Shown here one piece after another: positions 24,821 to 34,402 of a DNA stretch of 64,000 bases. Origin of the DNA: Sulfurisoma sediminicola. Its GTDB lineage: Bacteria; Pseudomonadota; Gammaproteobacteria; Burkholderiales; Rhodocyclaceae. Within the stretch, counting starts at the first letter, position 1, and each line of letters starts with the position of its first letter. The position numbers and the translations under genes are program-made. The notes beneath the pieces were generated by a model, which saw only the letters and a program-made list of their open reading frames with translations, was not told where the DNA came from and did no database searches. The DNA is taken from positions 1-64,000 of the forward strand of contig NZ_BHVV01000003.1 of the NCBI RefSeq assembly GCF_003865015.1, in the 5' to 3' direction.

Positions 24821-26242
24821 TTGGAAATCAAGTCCATGCACTTCAAGGCCCGCGCGGTGGCGCAGCTTGCCGATGCCGGCGTGCAATCCAACCTGAAAAA
24901 GGCCAAGGGCAAGTTCGTCGACAAGCGCCGTGACGCCATCGCCGAGTTTTTGGCACAGGGCGGCGATTTCGAGGCGTTGCGCGAAGCCGGCATGGAGCTG
25001 CGCAACAGGGTACTCGCCGATCTCGACCTCTGGCTGGAAAAGTTCGAGGTCAATGCCACGGCCCGAGGTGCCAAGGTGCTGTGGGCCAGGGACGGTGCAG
25101 AGGCCTGCCGCCTGATCGTCGACATCGCGAAACGGCACGGCGTGAAGAAGGCGACCAAGTCCAAGTCCATGCTGTCCGAGGAGGCCGGGTTGAATCAGGC
25201 GCTCGAGGCCGCCGGCATCCAGCCGGTCGAAACGGATCTGGGCGAATACATCCTGCAGATCAACGACAACGAGCCGCCCTCGCACATCATCGCGCCGGTG
25301 GTGCACAAGTCGAAGGAGGAGATCGCCGACCTCTTCGCCCGGGTGCACAAGAAGCCGCGCCTCACCGACATCGGCGAGATGACGCGCGAGGCGCGCGAGG
25401 TGCTGCGCAGCCACTTCCTCTCGGCCGACATGGGTATCTCCGGCGGCAACTTCCTCGTCGCCGAGACCGGCTCGGTGGCGCTGGTCACCAACGAGGGCAA
25501 CGGCCGCATGGTGACCACGGTGCCCAAGGTCCATGTCGTCATCACCGGCATCGAGAAGGTGATCCCGACGCTGGAGGACCTCTCGCTGCTGCTGCGCCTG
25601 CTGATCCGCTCGGCCACGGGCCAGCCGATTTCCAACTACGTCTCGCTGCTGACCGGCATGAAAGGCGAGGGCGATCTCGACGGCCCCGAGAACATGTACT
25701 TCGTGCTCGTCGACAACGGCCGCTCCGACCTGCTGGCTTCGGAGTTCAATGACATGCTGCGCTGCATCCGCTGCGGCGCCTGCATGAACCACTGCCCCGT
25801 TTACCAGACCATCGGCGGCCACGCCTACGGCTGGGTCTATCCCGGCCCGATGGGCTCGGTGCTGACCCCGCTCTACATGGGCATGGAAAACGCCCTCGAC
25901 CTGCCGCATGCGGCCACGCTGTGCAACCAGTGCGGCGTTGTCTGCCCGGTGAAGATCCCGCTGCCCGATTTGCTGCGCACGTTGCGCGAGAAACAGGTCG
26001 AGAAGAAGCTGCGGCCGCTGAGCGAGCGCCTTGCGCTGAAGGCCTGGGCCTGGGTCGCGACGCGGCCGGCGCTCTATGCCCTCGGGACGAAGTTCGCCGT
26101 GCGCTACCTCAACTGGCTGGCAGGCGGCGGGAAGAGCATTGCCGTGCTCGGCGCCGCGCCCGAATGGACGGCGGGCCGCGATTTCCCCGCGCCGCAGGGG
26201 CGCACCTTCCGCGAGATGTACGCGCGGCGGAAGCGTTCATGA
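24821..26242 (+). CDS. lutB: Lactate utilisation iron-sulfur protein LutB
   Basis: The FeS subunit of the LutABC complex, 473 residues. The N-terminal LUD domain (about 70-300) is followed by two 4Fe-4S clusters: CIRCGACMNHC (Cys315, 318, 321, 325) and CNQCGVVCPVKIPL (Cys368, 371, 375), then a C-terminal segment ending in REMYARRKRS. The TTG start at 24821 has GGAGAG 7 bases upstream; ATG 24836 is the alternative. Start and stop are coupled to the BLUF gene and the dehydrogenase gene. Confidence 0.94.
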   Translation: MEIKSMHFKARAVAQLADAGVQSNLKKAKGKFVDKRRDAIAEFLAQGGDFEALREAGMELRNRVLADLDLWLEKFEVNATARGAKVLWARDGAEACRLIVDIAKRHGVKKATKSKSMLSEEAGLNQALEAAGIQPVETDLGEYILQINDNEPPSHIIAPVVHKSKEEIADLFARVHKKPRLTDIGEMTREAREVLRSHFLSADMGISGGNFLVAETGSVALVTNEGNGRMVTTVPKVHVVITGIEKVIPTLEDLSLLLRLLIRSATGQPISNYVSLLTGMKGEGDLDGPENMYFVLVDNGRSDLLASEFNDMLRCIRCGACMNHCPVYQTIGGHAYGWVYPGPMGSVLTPLYMGMENALDLPHAATLCNQCGVVCPVKIPLPDLLRTLREKQVEKKLRPLSERLALKAWAWVATRPALYALGTKFAVRYLNWLAGGGKSIAVLGAAPEWTAGRDFPAPQGRTFREMYARRKRS

Positions 26243-27189
26243 ACCATCGCATCGTCTTCCTGGAGCGCGACTCGATCCGCGCCACGGTGCGCAGGCCGGC
26301 CTTCCCCCATGTCTGGGAGGAGTACCCGCTGACCACGTCCGACGAGCTCCTGCCGCGCCTGCGTGAAGCCACCATCGCCATCACCAACAAGGTGAAACTC
26401 GGCGGCGAGATCCTCGCGCAGTTGCCGCAGCTGCGCATGGTCGCGGCCGCCGCCACCGGCACCGACAACATCGACCTCGACTGGTGCCGCAGCCACGGCG
26501 TCGTCGTCTCCAACATCCGCGGCTACGCCGCCACCACCGTGCCCGAGCACGTGATGATGCTGATGCTGGCGCTGCGCCGCCAGCTCCTGGCCTACCGCGC
26601 CGACGTGCTCGCCGGGCGCTGGCAGCAGGCGAAGATGTTCTGCTTCTTCGACCATCCGATCCGCGATCTCAACGGTTCGACCCTGGGCCTTATCGGCCGC
26701 GGCTCCCTCGGCCAGGGCGTGGCGCGGCTCGCTGCGGCCTTCGGCATGAGGGTGCTGTGGGGAGAACGCAAGGGCGCGAGCATCGTGCGCGATGGCTACG
26801 TCCCTTTCGAACGACTCCTCGCCGAGGCCGACGTGATCTCGCTGCATTGTCCGCTGACCGCGCAGACGCGGGCGATGATCGGCGAAGCCGAACTGCGGGC
26901 GATGAAGCGTGACGCCCTGCTCATCAACGCCGCGCGTGGCGGCATCGTCGACGAGGCGGCGTTGGCGCACGCGCTGCAGGAGGGCTGGATCGCCGGCGCC
27001 GGCTTCGACGTGCTGTCGCAGGAACCGCCGGTGGCGGGCAACCCCCTGCTCGAACTGGATCTCCCCAACTTCATCTTGCTGCCGCACGTCGCCTGGGCTT
27101 CCGACCCTGCCATGCAGGCCCTGGCCGATCAGCTCATCGACAATATTGAGGCCTTCGTCCGCGGCGAACCGAGGAACCGTCTGGCATGA
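26239..27189 (+). CDS. D-2-hydroxyacid dehydrogenase (glycerate/hydroxypyruvate type)
   Basis: NAD(P)-linked reductase of 2-keto acids to D-2-hydroxy acids, 316 residues. The substrate-binding domain flanks a Rossmann fold with GLIGRGSLGQGVA; the active-site Arg lies in NAARGGIVDE, the Glu in DVLSQEPP and the His in LLPHVAW. It sits between lutB and lutC with ATGA overlaps on both sides, so it serves the same pathway, perhaps linking D-lactate, glycerate or glyoxylate metabolism to the Lut system. Exact substrate not readable. Confidence 0.9.
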   Translation: MNHRIVFLERDSIRATVRRPAFPHVWEEYPLTTSDELLPRLREATIAITNKVKLGGEILAQLPQLRMVAAAATGTDNIDLDWCRSHGVVVSNIRGYAATTVPEHVMMLMLALRRQLLAYRADVLAGRWQQAKMFCFFDHPIRDLNGSTLGLIGRGSLGQGVARLAAAFGMRVLWGERKGASIVRDGYVPFERLLAEADVISLHCPLTAQTRAMIGEAELRAMKRDALLINAARGGIVDEAALAHALQEGWIAGAGFDVLSQEPPVAGNPLLELDLPNFILLPHVAWASDPAMQALADQLIDNIEAFVRGEPRNRLA

Positions 27190-27842
27190 ACGACTCAAGG
27201 GATCTGATACTCGGCCGCATCCGCGAGCGCCTCGGCCGCAGCCCGGCGAACGTCGCCCCGGCTCAGACCGCCATGGACGTCGCGCTGGCCGCGAAATCCG
27301 CCGGTCCGCGCCCGCGGACCGATGCCGACCTAGTCGCGGCCTTCCGGGCGCGATCCGAGGCATTGGCCAGCACCGTCGATCAGGTCGCCTGCCTGGCCGA
27401 TGTGCCGCGTGCCGTCGCCGCCTATCTCGCCGAACATAAGCTGCCGGCTCGGGCCGTCTGCGTGCCGGACCTCGCCGGACTCGACTGGCGAGGCGCGGGT
27501 GTGGAGGTCGAGGCGCGTGGCGCCATCGATCACGATCTGGTCGGCATCACCGGCTGTTTCCGTGCGATCGCCGAGACCGGCACGCTGATGCTTTGCACCG
27601 GCCGGGCGACGCCGGCCACGGTGAGCCTGTTGCCGGAAACCCACATCGCCGTGGTGCCTGCGACGGCCATTGTGGACGGCATGGAAGAAGCCTGGTCCGC
27701 GGCACGATCCGAGTTCGGACAGATGCCCCGTGCGGTCAATTTCATCTCCGGCCCCTCGCGCACGGGCGACATCGAGCAGACCATCGTGCTCGGTGCGCAC
27801 GGTCCGTATCGCGTACATGTCGTGATCGCGCACGGCCAGTAA
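27186..27842 (+). CDS. lutC: Lactate utilisation protein LutC (LUD domain)
   Basis: Third Lut component, 218 residues, with the LUD/YkgG fold: GITGCFRAIAETGTLML, SLLPETHIAVV and the C-terminal FISGPSRTGDIEQTIVLGAHGP are the family signature. It forms the LutABC complex with the two FeS proteins upstream. Last gene of the operon; it overlaps the dehydrogenase by 4 bases. No clear terminator follows before the convergent EAL-type gene, 42 bases away. Confidence 0.94.
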   Translation: MNDSRDLILGRIRERLGRSPANVAPAQTAMDVALAAKSAGPRPRTDADLVAAFRARSEALASTVDQVACLADVPRAVAAYLAEHKLPARAVCVPDLAGLDWRGAGVEVEARGAIDHDLVGITGCFRAIAETGTLMLCTGRATPATVSLLPETHIAVVPATAIVDGMEEAWSAARSEFGQMPRAVNFISGPSRTGDIEQTIVLGAHGPYRVHVVIAHGQ

Positions 27843-27884
27843 CAGGCCGGGTTCCGGCGATTCCAGGTTTGGTCGGCGCCAGCG

Positions 27885-29192
27885 TTAGCCGAACCCGAAA
27901 CGCTCGACGAACTGTTCGGGGTCCAACGCCGGACCCTTGTAGTCGGCCTGCATGAGGTCACAGCCGAGTTCCTTGAGCCGGGCCGCCGTCGCGTCGTCGG
28001 CGACGCCGACGGCCACGACGTCAAGCCGCAGGTGATGAGCGAGTTCGATGATCGACTGGATGATGTGCGCGGATTTCGGCGCGCCGGCCAAGTCGCGTGA
28101 GGCCGAAACATCGATCTTGATTTCCTGGAATGGCATGGTTGCGAGCCAGAACAGCGATGACAACGCCATGCCAGGATCGTCGATCGACAGTTTCAAGCCA
28201 AGCTCCTTCAGTCGACCGAGCGTCTCCCTTGCCACCGCCTCCTTGCCCAGCAAGGCCGTTTCGCCTATCTCCAGAATCAGCGTGCCTGGCCGCCGGCTCC
28301 AGGTGCCGAGCGCGCGCCCGACAACGTCGACAATCTCCGTGTTCCGTAGTGCGCGCGCCGGGAGCTTGATGCCGATGCGCAAGTCCAGTCCGGCGCTATA
28401 GCGGAATTCCGAGACGATTCGCAGCGCCCGGTTCAATATCAGCGAGACCAGATCGGTGACTTTCTCGGCGGATTCCGCTGCCGCGAAGGCGTGCTCCGCG
28501 GCAGCCATGCCGAGCGCGGGATCACGCCAGCACAGCAGTCCTTCGGCACCCATGATCTGGCCCAGGCGCAGATCGTACTGCGGCTGAAAAACCATATCGA
28601 GCGCATCCTCCAGGACAGCCGTACGCAGCCGGTTCTCGTACACGAGCTTCGATGTCGCCGAATTGTCCCGGTCTGCCCCGTAGTCGGCGATGCGGCCGGG
28701 CAGGTCGCGCGCGAGGGCGCAGGCGCTCTTGGCCCGCTGCAGCAGGATTTCGGGCTGATCTCCGTGCGCGGGGTACATCCCGATCCCGATCGCGGGACTG
28801 GCATAGATTTCCTCGTCGCCGATCCAGAACGGCGCATCCAGCGCGCGCAGCGATTTCTTCGCCGCCAGCAACGCCACGGCAGGATCCTCGATTGCAGACA
28901 GGACGCAGGCGAAATCATCCCGGCCCATCACAGCGACAAGATCGTCCGGCCGGAGTACGTCGCTGCGCAGCAATGAAATCACCCGGTCGCGCACGGCGTC
29001 GCCGACGTGGTAGCCCCATACGGCGTCGATGCGGCCGATCACGCCGCATTCGATGAGGAGAACGGCCAGGTTCCCGCCATCAGCTGCCCTGTTTTCAATC
29101 TTGCCGCGCAGCGCCTCCAGAAACGGAATTGCGCTGGAGGAAAAGGTGCCGTCCGAGGTCGTCGCCGGCTCGGAGGGGTCCATCGCGCTCAT
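27885..29192 (-). CDS. Degenerate GGDEF-EAL protein
   Basis: A 435-residue two-domain protein with no signal peptide or membrane helix. The N-terminal GGDEF-like domain has GRDDF (90-94) where the catalytic GGDEF should be. The EAL-like domain has EGL (217-219) for EAL, Lys276 where the metal-binding Asn is expected, DDPGMALSSL for DDFGTGYSSL and VGVADD for the EGVE-type motif. Both activities are probably lost, so it is likely a c-di-GMP or protein sensor. Its start overlaps the stop of the HD-GYP-type gene by 4 bases. Confidence 0.88.
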   Translation of the reverse strand: MSAMDPSEPATTSDGTFSSSAIPFLEALRGKIENRAADGGNLAVLLIECGVIGRIDAVWGYHVGDAVRDRVISLLRSDVLRPDDLVAVMGRDDFACVLSAIEDPAVALLAAKKSLRALDAPFWIGDEEIYASPAIGIGMYPAHGDQPEILLQRAKSACALARDLPGRIADYGADRDNSATSKLVYENRLRTAVLEDALDMVFQPQYDLRLGQIMGAEGLLCWRDPALGMAAAEHAFAAAESAEKVTDLVSLILNRALRIVSEFRYSAGLDLRIGIKLPARALRNTEIVDVVGRALGTWSRRPGTLILEIGETALLGKEAVARETLGRLKELGLKLSIDDPGMALSSLFWLATMPFQEIKIDVSASRDLAGAPKSAHIIQSIIELAHHLRLDVVAVGVADDATAARLKELGCDLMQADYKGPALDPEQFVERFGFG

Positions 29193-30385
29193 AGGAAAAG
29201 CTCTCGCGGGTCGAGCTTGACGGCGTCGTATTCCAGGGTGCGCTGGATCCGGTAGGGCTCGTTGGGCCGGACCTTGGGATCCTTCATCAGGTCGAGCATC
29301 TTGTAGGGCAGGAGCCGGTTGCCCTTGGCATCCTGCACGACCATGATGCGCGGTTGCATGCGACGTACCATGTTCTGGGCGATGACTATGGCAATTTCGC
29401 CGCTATTCAACTCGACCACGCTGCCTACCGGGAAAACGCCCATGCACTGGATGAACTGTTCGACCAGCGCGGGGTGAAACTGCTTCCCGCGCTCCTTCAG
29501 CAGGATGCTGAGCGCGTTTCCCGGGGACAGGCTTTCCCCGAATGGCCTAGGTGCCGTGAGCGTGTCGTATGTATCGACGATTCCCGCGATCAAGCCGGGC
29601 ATGGCAATCGCATCGCCGCGCAGTCCGCGCGGATAGCCGCTGCCGTCGAAGCGCTCGTGATGGAGAGACGCGAGCCCGGGAAGTTCCGGGGGGAGACCGG
29701 GCGTGCTGCCGAGAATCCGGAACGAGTGGTTCACGTGCGTCCGGTAGAGTTCGGTTTCCTCGGGGTTGATGGGTCCGCGCGCGGCGAGATCGGCGGGCAG
29801 CTTGAGCTTGCCCACGTCCTGGAGCAGTCCCAGCATGCCGAGGACGTGAATTTGCTCCACCGGCAGCTGGAGGAAGCGCCCGAAGATGGCCATCATGACC
29901 GAAATTCCCACGGCCCGACTGAGGGTCGCGCCACTGTTCTCCTGCAGCTTGGTCAGCAGGGCCATCGCATCCGGATTGCGTACGACGCTCTCGGCAATCT
30001 GCGTGGCCGCCTCATGCGACCGGGAACTGTCGATCGCGTTGCCGATCTCGACGGCGCGCGAAAGTTCCCGCATTACCACTGTCGTGCTCACATAGGCGTT
30101 CCGGGCCTTGGGCAACTCGACTTCGACGCTCGCCGCCTCCTTGTAGACCGTCGTGCCGCGGATCTTTGCCAGGTCCTGCGCCGTGACCTTGCCAACATCC
30201 GGTCGATCCTCTTTCTCCAGGTCGATGAAAACGTGTTTGCAGTATTTTTTCAGGGCGTCGCGCTGCTTGTCGCTTTTCAGAACAAAGCCCTGGAACGCGA
30301 AAGGCGTTTCCGTCCACGGTCGGTCGAGCTTGGAGATGTACATCCCGAAGGTCAGTTCTTCGACAGGGATTTGCCGGAGTTCCAT
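29189..30385 (-). CDS. HD-GYP-type protein with altered HD motif
   Basis: A 398-residue cytoplasmic protein: N-terminal DUF3391-like domain (about 1-120; VEELTFGMYISKLDRPW, KHVFIDLE) and an HD-GYP domain (about 145-345). HHERFDGSGYP (242-252) is intact, but the metal-binding HD dyad is Gln189-Asp190 (LLQDVGK) and the first His of the domain also appears replaced (LSRAVG). It may be catalytically dead and act as a binding partner. ATG 30385 starts the conserved N-terminus; an upstream in-frame ATG at 30436 is less likely. Confidence 0.87.
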   Translation of the reverse strand: MELRQIPVEELTFGMYISKLDRPWTETPFAFQGFVLKSDKQRDALKKYCKHVFIDLEKEDRPDVGKVTAQDLAKIRGTTVYKEAASVEVELPKARNAYVSTTVVMRELSRAVEIGNAIDSSRSHEAATQIAESVVRNPDAMALLTKLQENSGATLSRAVGISVMMAIFGRFLQLPVEQIHVLGMLGLLQDVGKLKLPADLAARGPINPEETELYRTHVNHSFRILGSTPGLPPELPGLASLHHERFDGSGYPRGLRGDAIAMPGLIAGIVDTYDTLTAPRPFGESLSPGNALSILLKERGKQFHPALVEQFIQCMGVFPVGSVVELNSGEIAIVIAQNMVRRMQPRIMVVQDAKGNRLLPYKMLDLMKDPKVRPNEPYRIQRTLEYDAVKLDPRELFL

Positions 30386-30536
30386 ATGGATACGTGAATG
30401 TCTGACCGGAAGCAAAGAATTTCCGCCGCTGCACAAGCTTGAAGCTTACTCCGAATTCCGGGGACGCTCGGCCTTGAACGGGGGCGACAGCTGGCCCTCG
30501 CCGAACATCTCGCCGGCCTGCCCCGCCGCTGCCCGC

Positions 30537-32264
30537 TCAGGGCTTGTGCTCGCCGCTGCCGTGGTAGAACTCGCGCATGCTGGCGTAGCGCGCCTCACGC
30601 ACCAGGCGCACGCGCTCGATGGCGCGCTCGACCGGCACGCCGAGCTGGGTCAGCGTCTCGGCCGCGATCATCAGGCTGCCTTCCAGCACCTCCGGAATGA
30701 CTTCGGTGGCACCGGCGCGCTTGAGCTTGTCAATGTCGCTTTCGTCGGCCGCGCGCACGATGATGGGCATGTCCTCGCGGTGGCTCCGCACCAGCCGCAG
30801 CACGCGCTCGGCAGAGAGGGTGTCGGGGTAGGCGATGACCATCGCCTGGGCCCGCATCAGGCCCGCCGCCTTCAGCACTTCGATGCGGTCGGCGCCGCCG
30901 AACACGACCTTGCCGCCTTCGGGGATCGCGCGCTTGACCGCGGTGGGGTCGACGTCGAGGGCGAGGAAGGGAATTTTCTCCGCGCCGAGGAACTTGCCGA
31001 TCTGCTCGCCGGTGCGGCCGTAGCCGCAGAGGATCACATGGTCCTCCATGCCGAAGGCGCTGGTGGCCACTTCGTAGATCGCCTTGGCCTTGTGCGCCCA
31101 GTCGCCACGCGCCATTTCACCGCCGAGCCGTGCCACGCGCTCGATCAGGAAAGGCGCGATGAACATCGAGATCAGCATTGCCGCCAGCGTCACCTGGAAC
31201 ACGTCGGCGGCGATCAGCTTCTGGGCGTAGGCGAGCTGGATCAACACCAGGCCGAACTCGCCGGCCTGCGCCAGTTGTGCCGAGGTGCGCAGGGCGGTGT
31301 CGACCGTCGAGCGCGCAGCCAGCGTGATGAGCAACACCACGACGCCCTTGCCGACGACCAATAGCACCACCGCCAGCAGCAGGCGCCAGAAATGCTCGAG
31401 GACGAAGCCGACGTCGAGCAGCATGCCGACGGTGACGAAGAACAGGCCGAGCAGCATGTCGCGAAACGGCCGGATGTCGGCCTCGACCTGATGACGATAG
31501 ACGGTTTCGGAGATCAGCATGCCGCCGATGAAGGCCCCCAGCGCCAGCGACAGGCCGGCCTGGCCGGTGGCGTAGGCGAGGCCGACGACGATCCACAACG
31601 TGGCCAGCACGAACAGTTCCTCTGAACGGTAGTGGGCGACGGCGTCGAACAGGCGTTTCATCAGCTTCTGACCGACCCAGATCAGGACGACCAGCAAGGC
31701 AGCCGCCTGCAGCGAGGCGAGGCCAAGCTGGCGCAGCAGGTTGCCCTCCGGCTGCGCCAGGGCCGGCAGCAGGATCAGGCAGGGCACCACCGCGATGTCC
31801 TGGAACAGGAGCACGCCCATGGTCAGCCGCCCCGAGCGCGAATGCAGCTCGAAGCGTTCCGACAGCATCTTGGCGACGATCGCCGTCGAGGACATCGCCA
31901 CCGCCAGGCCGACGGAGAGGCCGGATTTCCAGTCCTGGCCGTAGCCGTACCAGGTGACGAGCATCGCGCCGGCGGCGGTGAGCAACATCTGCGCCGAGCC
32001 GTAGCCGAACACCAGCGTGTGCATGGCCTTGAGCCGCTGCAGGCTGAATTCGAGGCCGATCGAGAACATCAGGAAGACCACGCCGAACTCGGCGAAGGTC
32101 TCTACCTCGTCGCTTTCGCCGATCATCTGCGCGCCGTGCGGTCCCAATACCATGCCGATGGCGAGGTAGCCGAGCATGGACGGCAGCTTGAAGCGGCGCA
32201 TCACGGCCACCGCGCCGACGGCGGCAGTGAGCAGCAGCAGAAGGGAAAGCAGCTGGGAGTGCAT
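30537..32264 (-). CDS. Kef/YbaL-type cation:proton antiporter with RCK domain
   Basis: Inner-membrane CPA2 antiporter, 575 residues. About twelve membrane helices (GYLAIGMVLGPHGAQM, VVFLMFSIGLEFSL, AMSSTAIVAKML, LLFQDIAVVP) are followed by a cytosolic TrkA-N nucleotide-binding domain (VILCGYGRTGEQIGKFL). It likely mediates K+ or Na+ efflux gated by nucleotide or glutathione. ATG 32264 fits the family N-terminus; the upstream in-frame ATG would add 18 charged residues. No KefF/G ancillary gene lies next to it. Confidence 0.9.
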   Translation of the reverse strand: MHSQLLSLLLLLTAAVGAVAVMRRFKLPSMLGYLAIGMVLGPHGAQMIGESDEVETFAEFGVVFLMFSIGLEFSLQRLKAMHTLVFGYGSAQMLLTAAGAMLVTWYGYGQDWKSGLSVGLAVAMSSTAIVAKMLSERFELHSRSGRLTMGVLLFQDIAVVPCLILLPALAQPEGNLLRQLGLASLQAAALLVVLIWVGQKLMKRLFDAVAHYRSEELFVLATLWIVVGLAYATGQAGLSLALGAFIGGMLISETVYRHQVEADIRPFRDMLLGLFFVTVGMLLDVGFVLEHFWRLLLAVVLLVVGKGVVVLLITLAARSTVDTALRTSAQLAQAGEFGLVLIQLAYAQKLIAADVFQVTLAAMLISMFIAPFLIERVARLGGEMARGDWAHKAKAIYEVATSAFGMEDHVILCGYGRTGEQIGKFLGAEKIPFLALDVDPTAVKRAIPEGGKVVFGGADRIEVLKAAGLMRAQAMVIAYPDTLSAERVLRLVRSHREDMPIIVRAADESDIDKLKRAGATEVIPEVLEGSLMIAAETLTQLGVPVERAIERVRLVREARYASMREFYHGSGEHKP

Positions 32265-32385
32265 CAGGCGGATACGTCCGCGGACGGAGTGGCGTCGATC
32301 ATGATTTGGCTCAAGCAAACTATACCGCGAGGCTCCCTATAATGATTGCCCCTGCCGTCCGTTGGTCATTTCAGGAGTTTGCCCC

Positions 32386-33291
32386 ATGCGCCACCTCCCC
32401 TTGTTAGCGTTCGCCTTCCTCATCGCCGGAAACGCCGGCGCCGGCGGGGCGGCGGTTTCTGCCGCTATGCCCAAGGCGCCGGACCCGGCGGCCATCATGG
32501 TGGCCGTCAAGGAAGTGGGCATCATCAACGGCATCGCGCTCGCCTGCGGCCACAAGGACACGATCGCCCGCGCCAAGTCGCTGATGGTCATGCGCGTGCC
32601 CAAGACGCGCGAGTATGGCGAGATCTTCGAGCAGGCATCCAACGATGGCTTCCTCGCCCAGTCGGTGAAGAAAGGCGAGTGTCCGGGCCGCGCGACGCTG
32701 GCGGTGCAGCTCGAGACGGCCGCGCGCGCGCTGCCGGCCGCTCCCAGCCATCAGGCCATCACCGAAACCACGGCACCCGATGTCGGCGTCAACCCGAAGT
32801 ACCTGTTGCAGGACGTCAATGGCCGCGCCATCATGGACAGCGAGTTTCGTGGCCGCTTCCAGTTGATCGCCTTCGGCTACACCTTCTGCCCCGACATCTG
32901 CCCGACCACGCTGATCGAGATGGCCGAAGTGCTCAAGCTGCTCGGCGACGACGCCAGCCGCCTGCAGCCGATCTTCGTCTCGGTCGACCCCGAGCGCGAC
33001 ACCCTCGACGTGTTGAGGAGCTACACCGCGTTCTTTGACAAGCGCATCCTCGGCGCGACCGCCTCGCCCGAACTGGTGCGTCGCGCCGCCGACAACTTCA
33101 AGGTGCGCTACGAGAAGGTCAAGGAGCCTGGCGCCGCGCCGATGCAGTATGCGGTCGACCATTCGGCCGGCATGTACCTGCTCGGTCCCGGTGGCGAGTT
33201 CATCACCAAGTTCGCCTATGCCACGCCGGTGGCCGACGTCGTCGCGCGCATCCGCGAGTTCATGGCCAAGGCGCCGCCACTGCAGCGTTGA
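32386..33291 (+). CDS. SCO1/SenC copper chaperone with extra N-terminal domain
   Basis: Periplasmic thioredoxin-fold copper chaperone for cytochrome oxidase CuA assembly, 301 residues. After a signal peptide (1-20) comes an unusual helical segment of about 90 residues (Cys54 in ALACGH, Cys99 in GECPG), then the SCO domain with CxxxC at 168-172 (FCPDICPT) and the copper-ligand His259 (DHSAGMYLL). The ordinary family member is about 190-220 residues, so the N-terminal domain is an addition. TATAAT stands 43 bases upstream of the ATG. Confidence 0.9.
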   Translation: MRHLPLLAFAFLIAGNAGAGGAAVSAAMPKAPDPAAIMVAVKEVGIINGIALACGHKDTIARAKSLMVMRVPKTREYGEIFEQASNDGFLAQSVKKGECPGRATLAVQLETAARALPAAPSHQAITETTAPDVGVNPKYLLQDVNGRAIMDSEFRGRFQLIAFGYTFCPDICPTTLIEMAEVLKLLGDDASRLQPIFVSVDPERDTLDVLRSYTAFFDKRILGATASPELVRRAADNFKVRYEKVKEPGAAPMQYAVDHSAGMYLLGPGGEFITKFAYATPVADVVARIREFMAKAPPLQR

Positions 33292-33355
33292 TTCCGGGGC
33301 CGGCTCCGGGCGTTCCGGCGGGTAGAATCACCGGACCCCGCTGAAGCGAACTTGC

Positions 33356-34402
33356 ATGATCGACGACGGCAACACCCAGGAAGTCTTCCGCCGCGCGCGG
33401 CTGTCCATCGCCATCGCGCTGGCAGCCTTTGCCGCGGTGATGGGTGTAGGCACCGTCGGCTATAAGTATTTGGGAGGCGCCGAGACCGGCTGGCTCGACG
33501 CGCTCTACATGACCTTCCTGATGGTAGCCACCATCGGCTACGGCGCGGGGGTGGAAATCTGGCGCCGGCCGGATGCGCAGATCTTCACCATGGTGATCGC
33601 CTTCGCCGGCGTTGCGGTGATGACCTATTTCTTTTCGAGCGTGACGGCCATCGTTCTGGCAAGTGATTTCGACAAGTCGTTGCGGAGACGGCGCATGGAA
33701 AAGATGATGAAAAAGGTACACGGCCATTACATCCTCTGCGGCTTCGGCCGGGTCGGTCGCAACGTCGCCCAGGAACTCGAGGCGACCAACCGCCACTACA
33801 TCGCCATCGACGAACAGCTCGATCTGCTCGAATCGTATGCGGAAAAGAAGGCGGGTCTGCTTTACATCCACGGCGATGCCGTGGACGACGACGTCCTCCT
33901 CGAAGCGAACATTCGCGAGGCGAAGGGTGTTTTCGCCATCACCGGCGACGACAGCCGCAACCTGATGATCGCTCTCACCGCGAAGCAGCTGTCGCCCGGC
34001 GCGCGCGTCGTCGCCCGTTGCAATGAGATGCGCAATGTGGAGAAGATGCGCAAGGCCGGTGCCGATGCCATCGTCTCGCCCAATTTCACCGGCGGCATGC
34101 GCATCGCCTCGGCCATGATCCGGCCGCACGTGGTTTCCTTCCTCGACGAGATGCTGCGTTCGGAACACAAGCTGCGCGTCGAGGAGGTCATCGTGCCGGC
34201 GAGCTTCACGGCGAAGACGCTGGGCACGCTCAACCTCAAGGGCGCCACCTACGTGCTGGTGGCGGTGCGCACGCGCGGCGACTGGGTGTTCAATCCGCCG
34301 GGCGATTTCCTGCTGCAGGCCGGCCATACCCTGATCGCCATGACCTCGCCGCACGGCCGCTTCGAACTCGAATCGGCGCTTTACCTCATGGACGGAAACT
34401 GA
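33356..34402 (+). CDS. Potassium channel with RCK (TrkA-N/TrkA-C) domains
   Basis: A two-helix pore channel, 348 residues: helix at about 17-37, selectivity filter TIGYG (59-63), helix at about 78-101, then RCK_N from about 122 ([32 protein letters not shown]) and RCK_C to the end ([14 protein letters not shown]). It resembles MthK/Kch-type channels gated by Ca2+ or nucleotides. Ends one codon before the convergent DUF3124 gene's stop. Confidence 0.93.
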   Translation: MIDDGNTQEVFRRARLSIAIALAAFAAVMGVGTVGYKYLGGAETGWLDALYMTFLMVATIGYGAGVEIWRRPDAQIFTMVIAFAGVAVMTYFFSSVTAIVLASDFDKSLRRRRMEKMMKKVHGHYILCGFGRVGRNVAQELEATNRHYIAIDEQLDLLESYAEKKAGLLYIHGDAVDDDVLLEANIREAKGVFAITGDDSRNLMIALTAKQLSPGARVVARCNEMRNVEKMRKAGADAIVSPNFTGGMRIASAMIRPHVVSFLDEMLRSEHKLRVEEVIVPASFTAKTLGTLNLKGATYVLVAVRTRGDWVFNPPGDFLLQAGHTLIAMTSPHGRFELESALYLMDGN

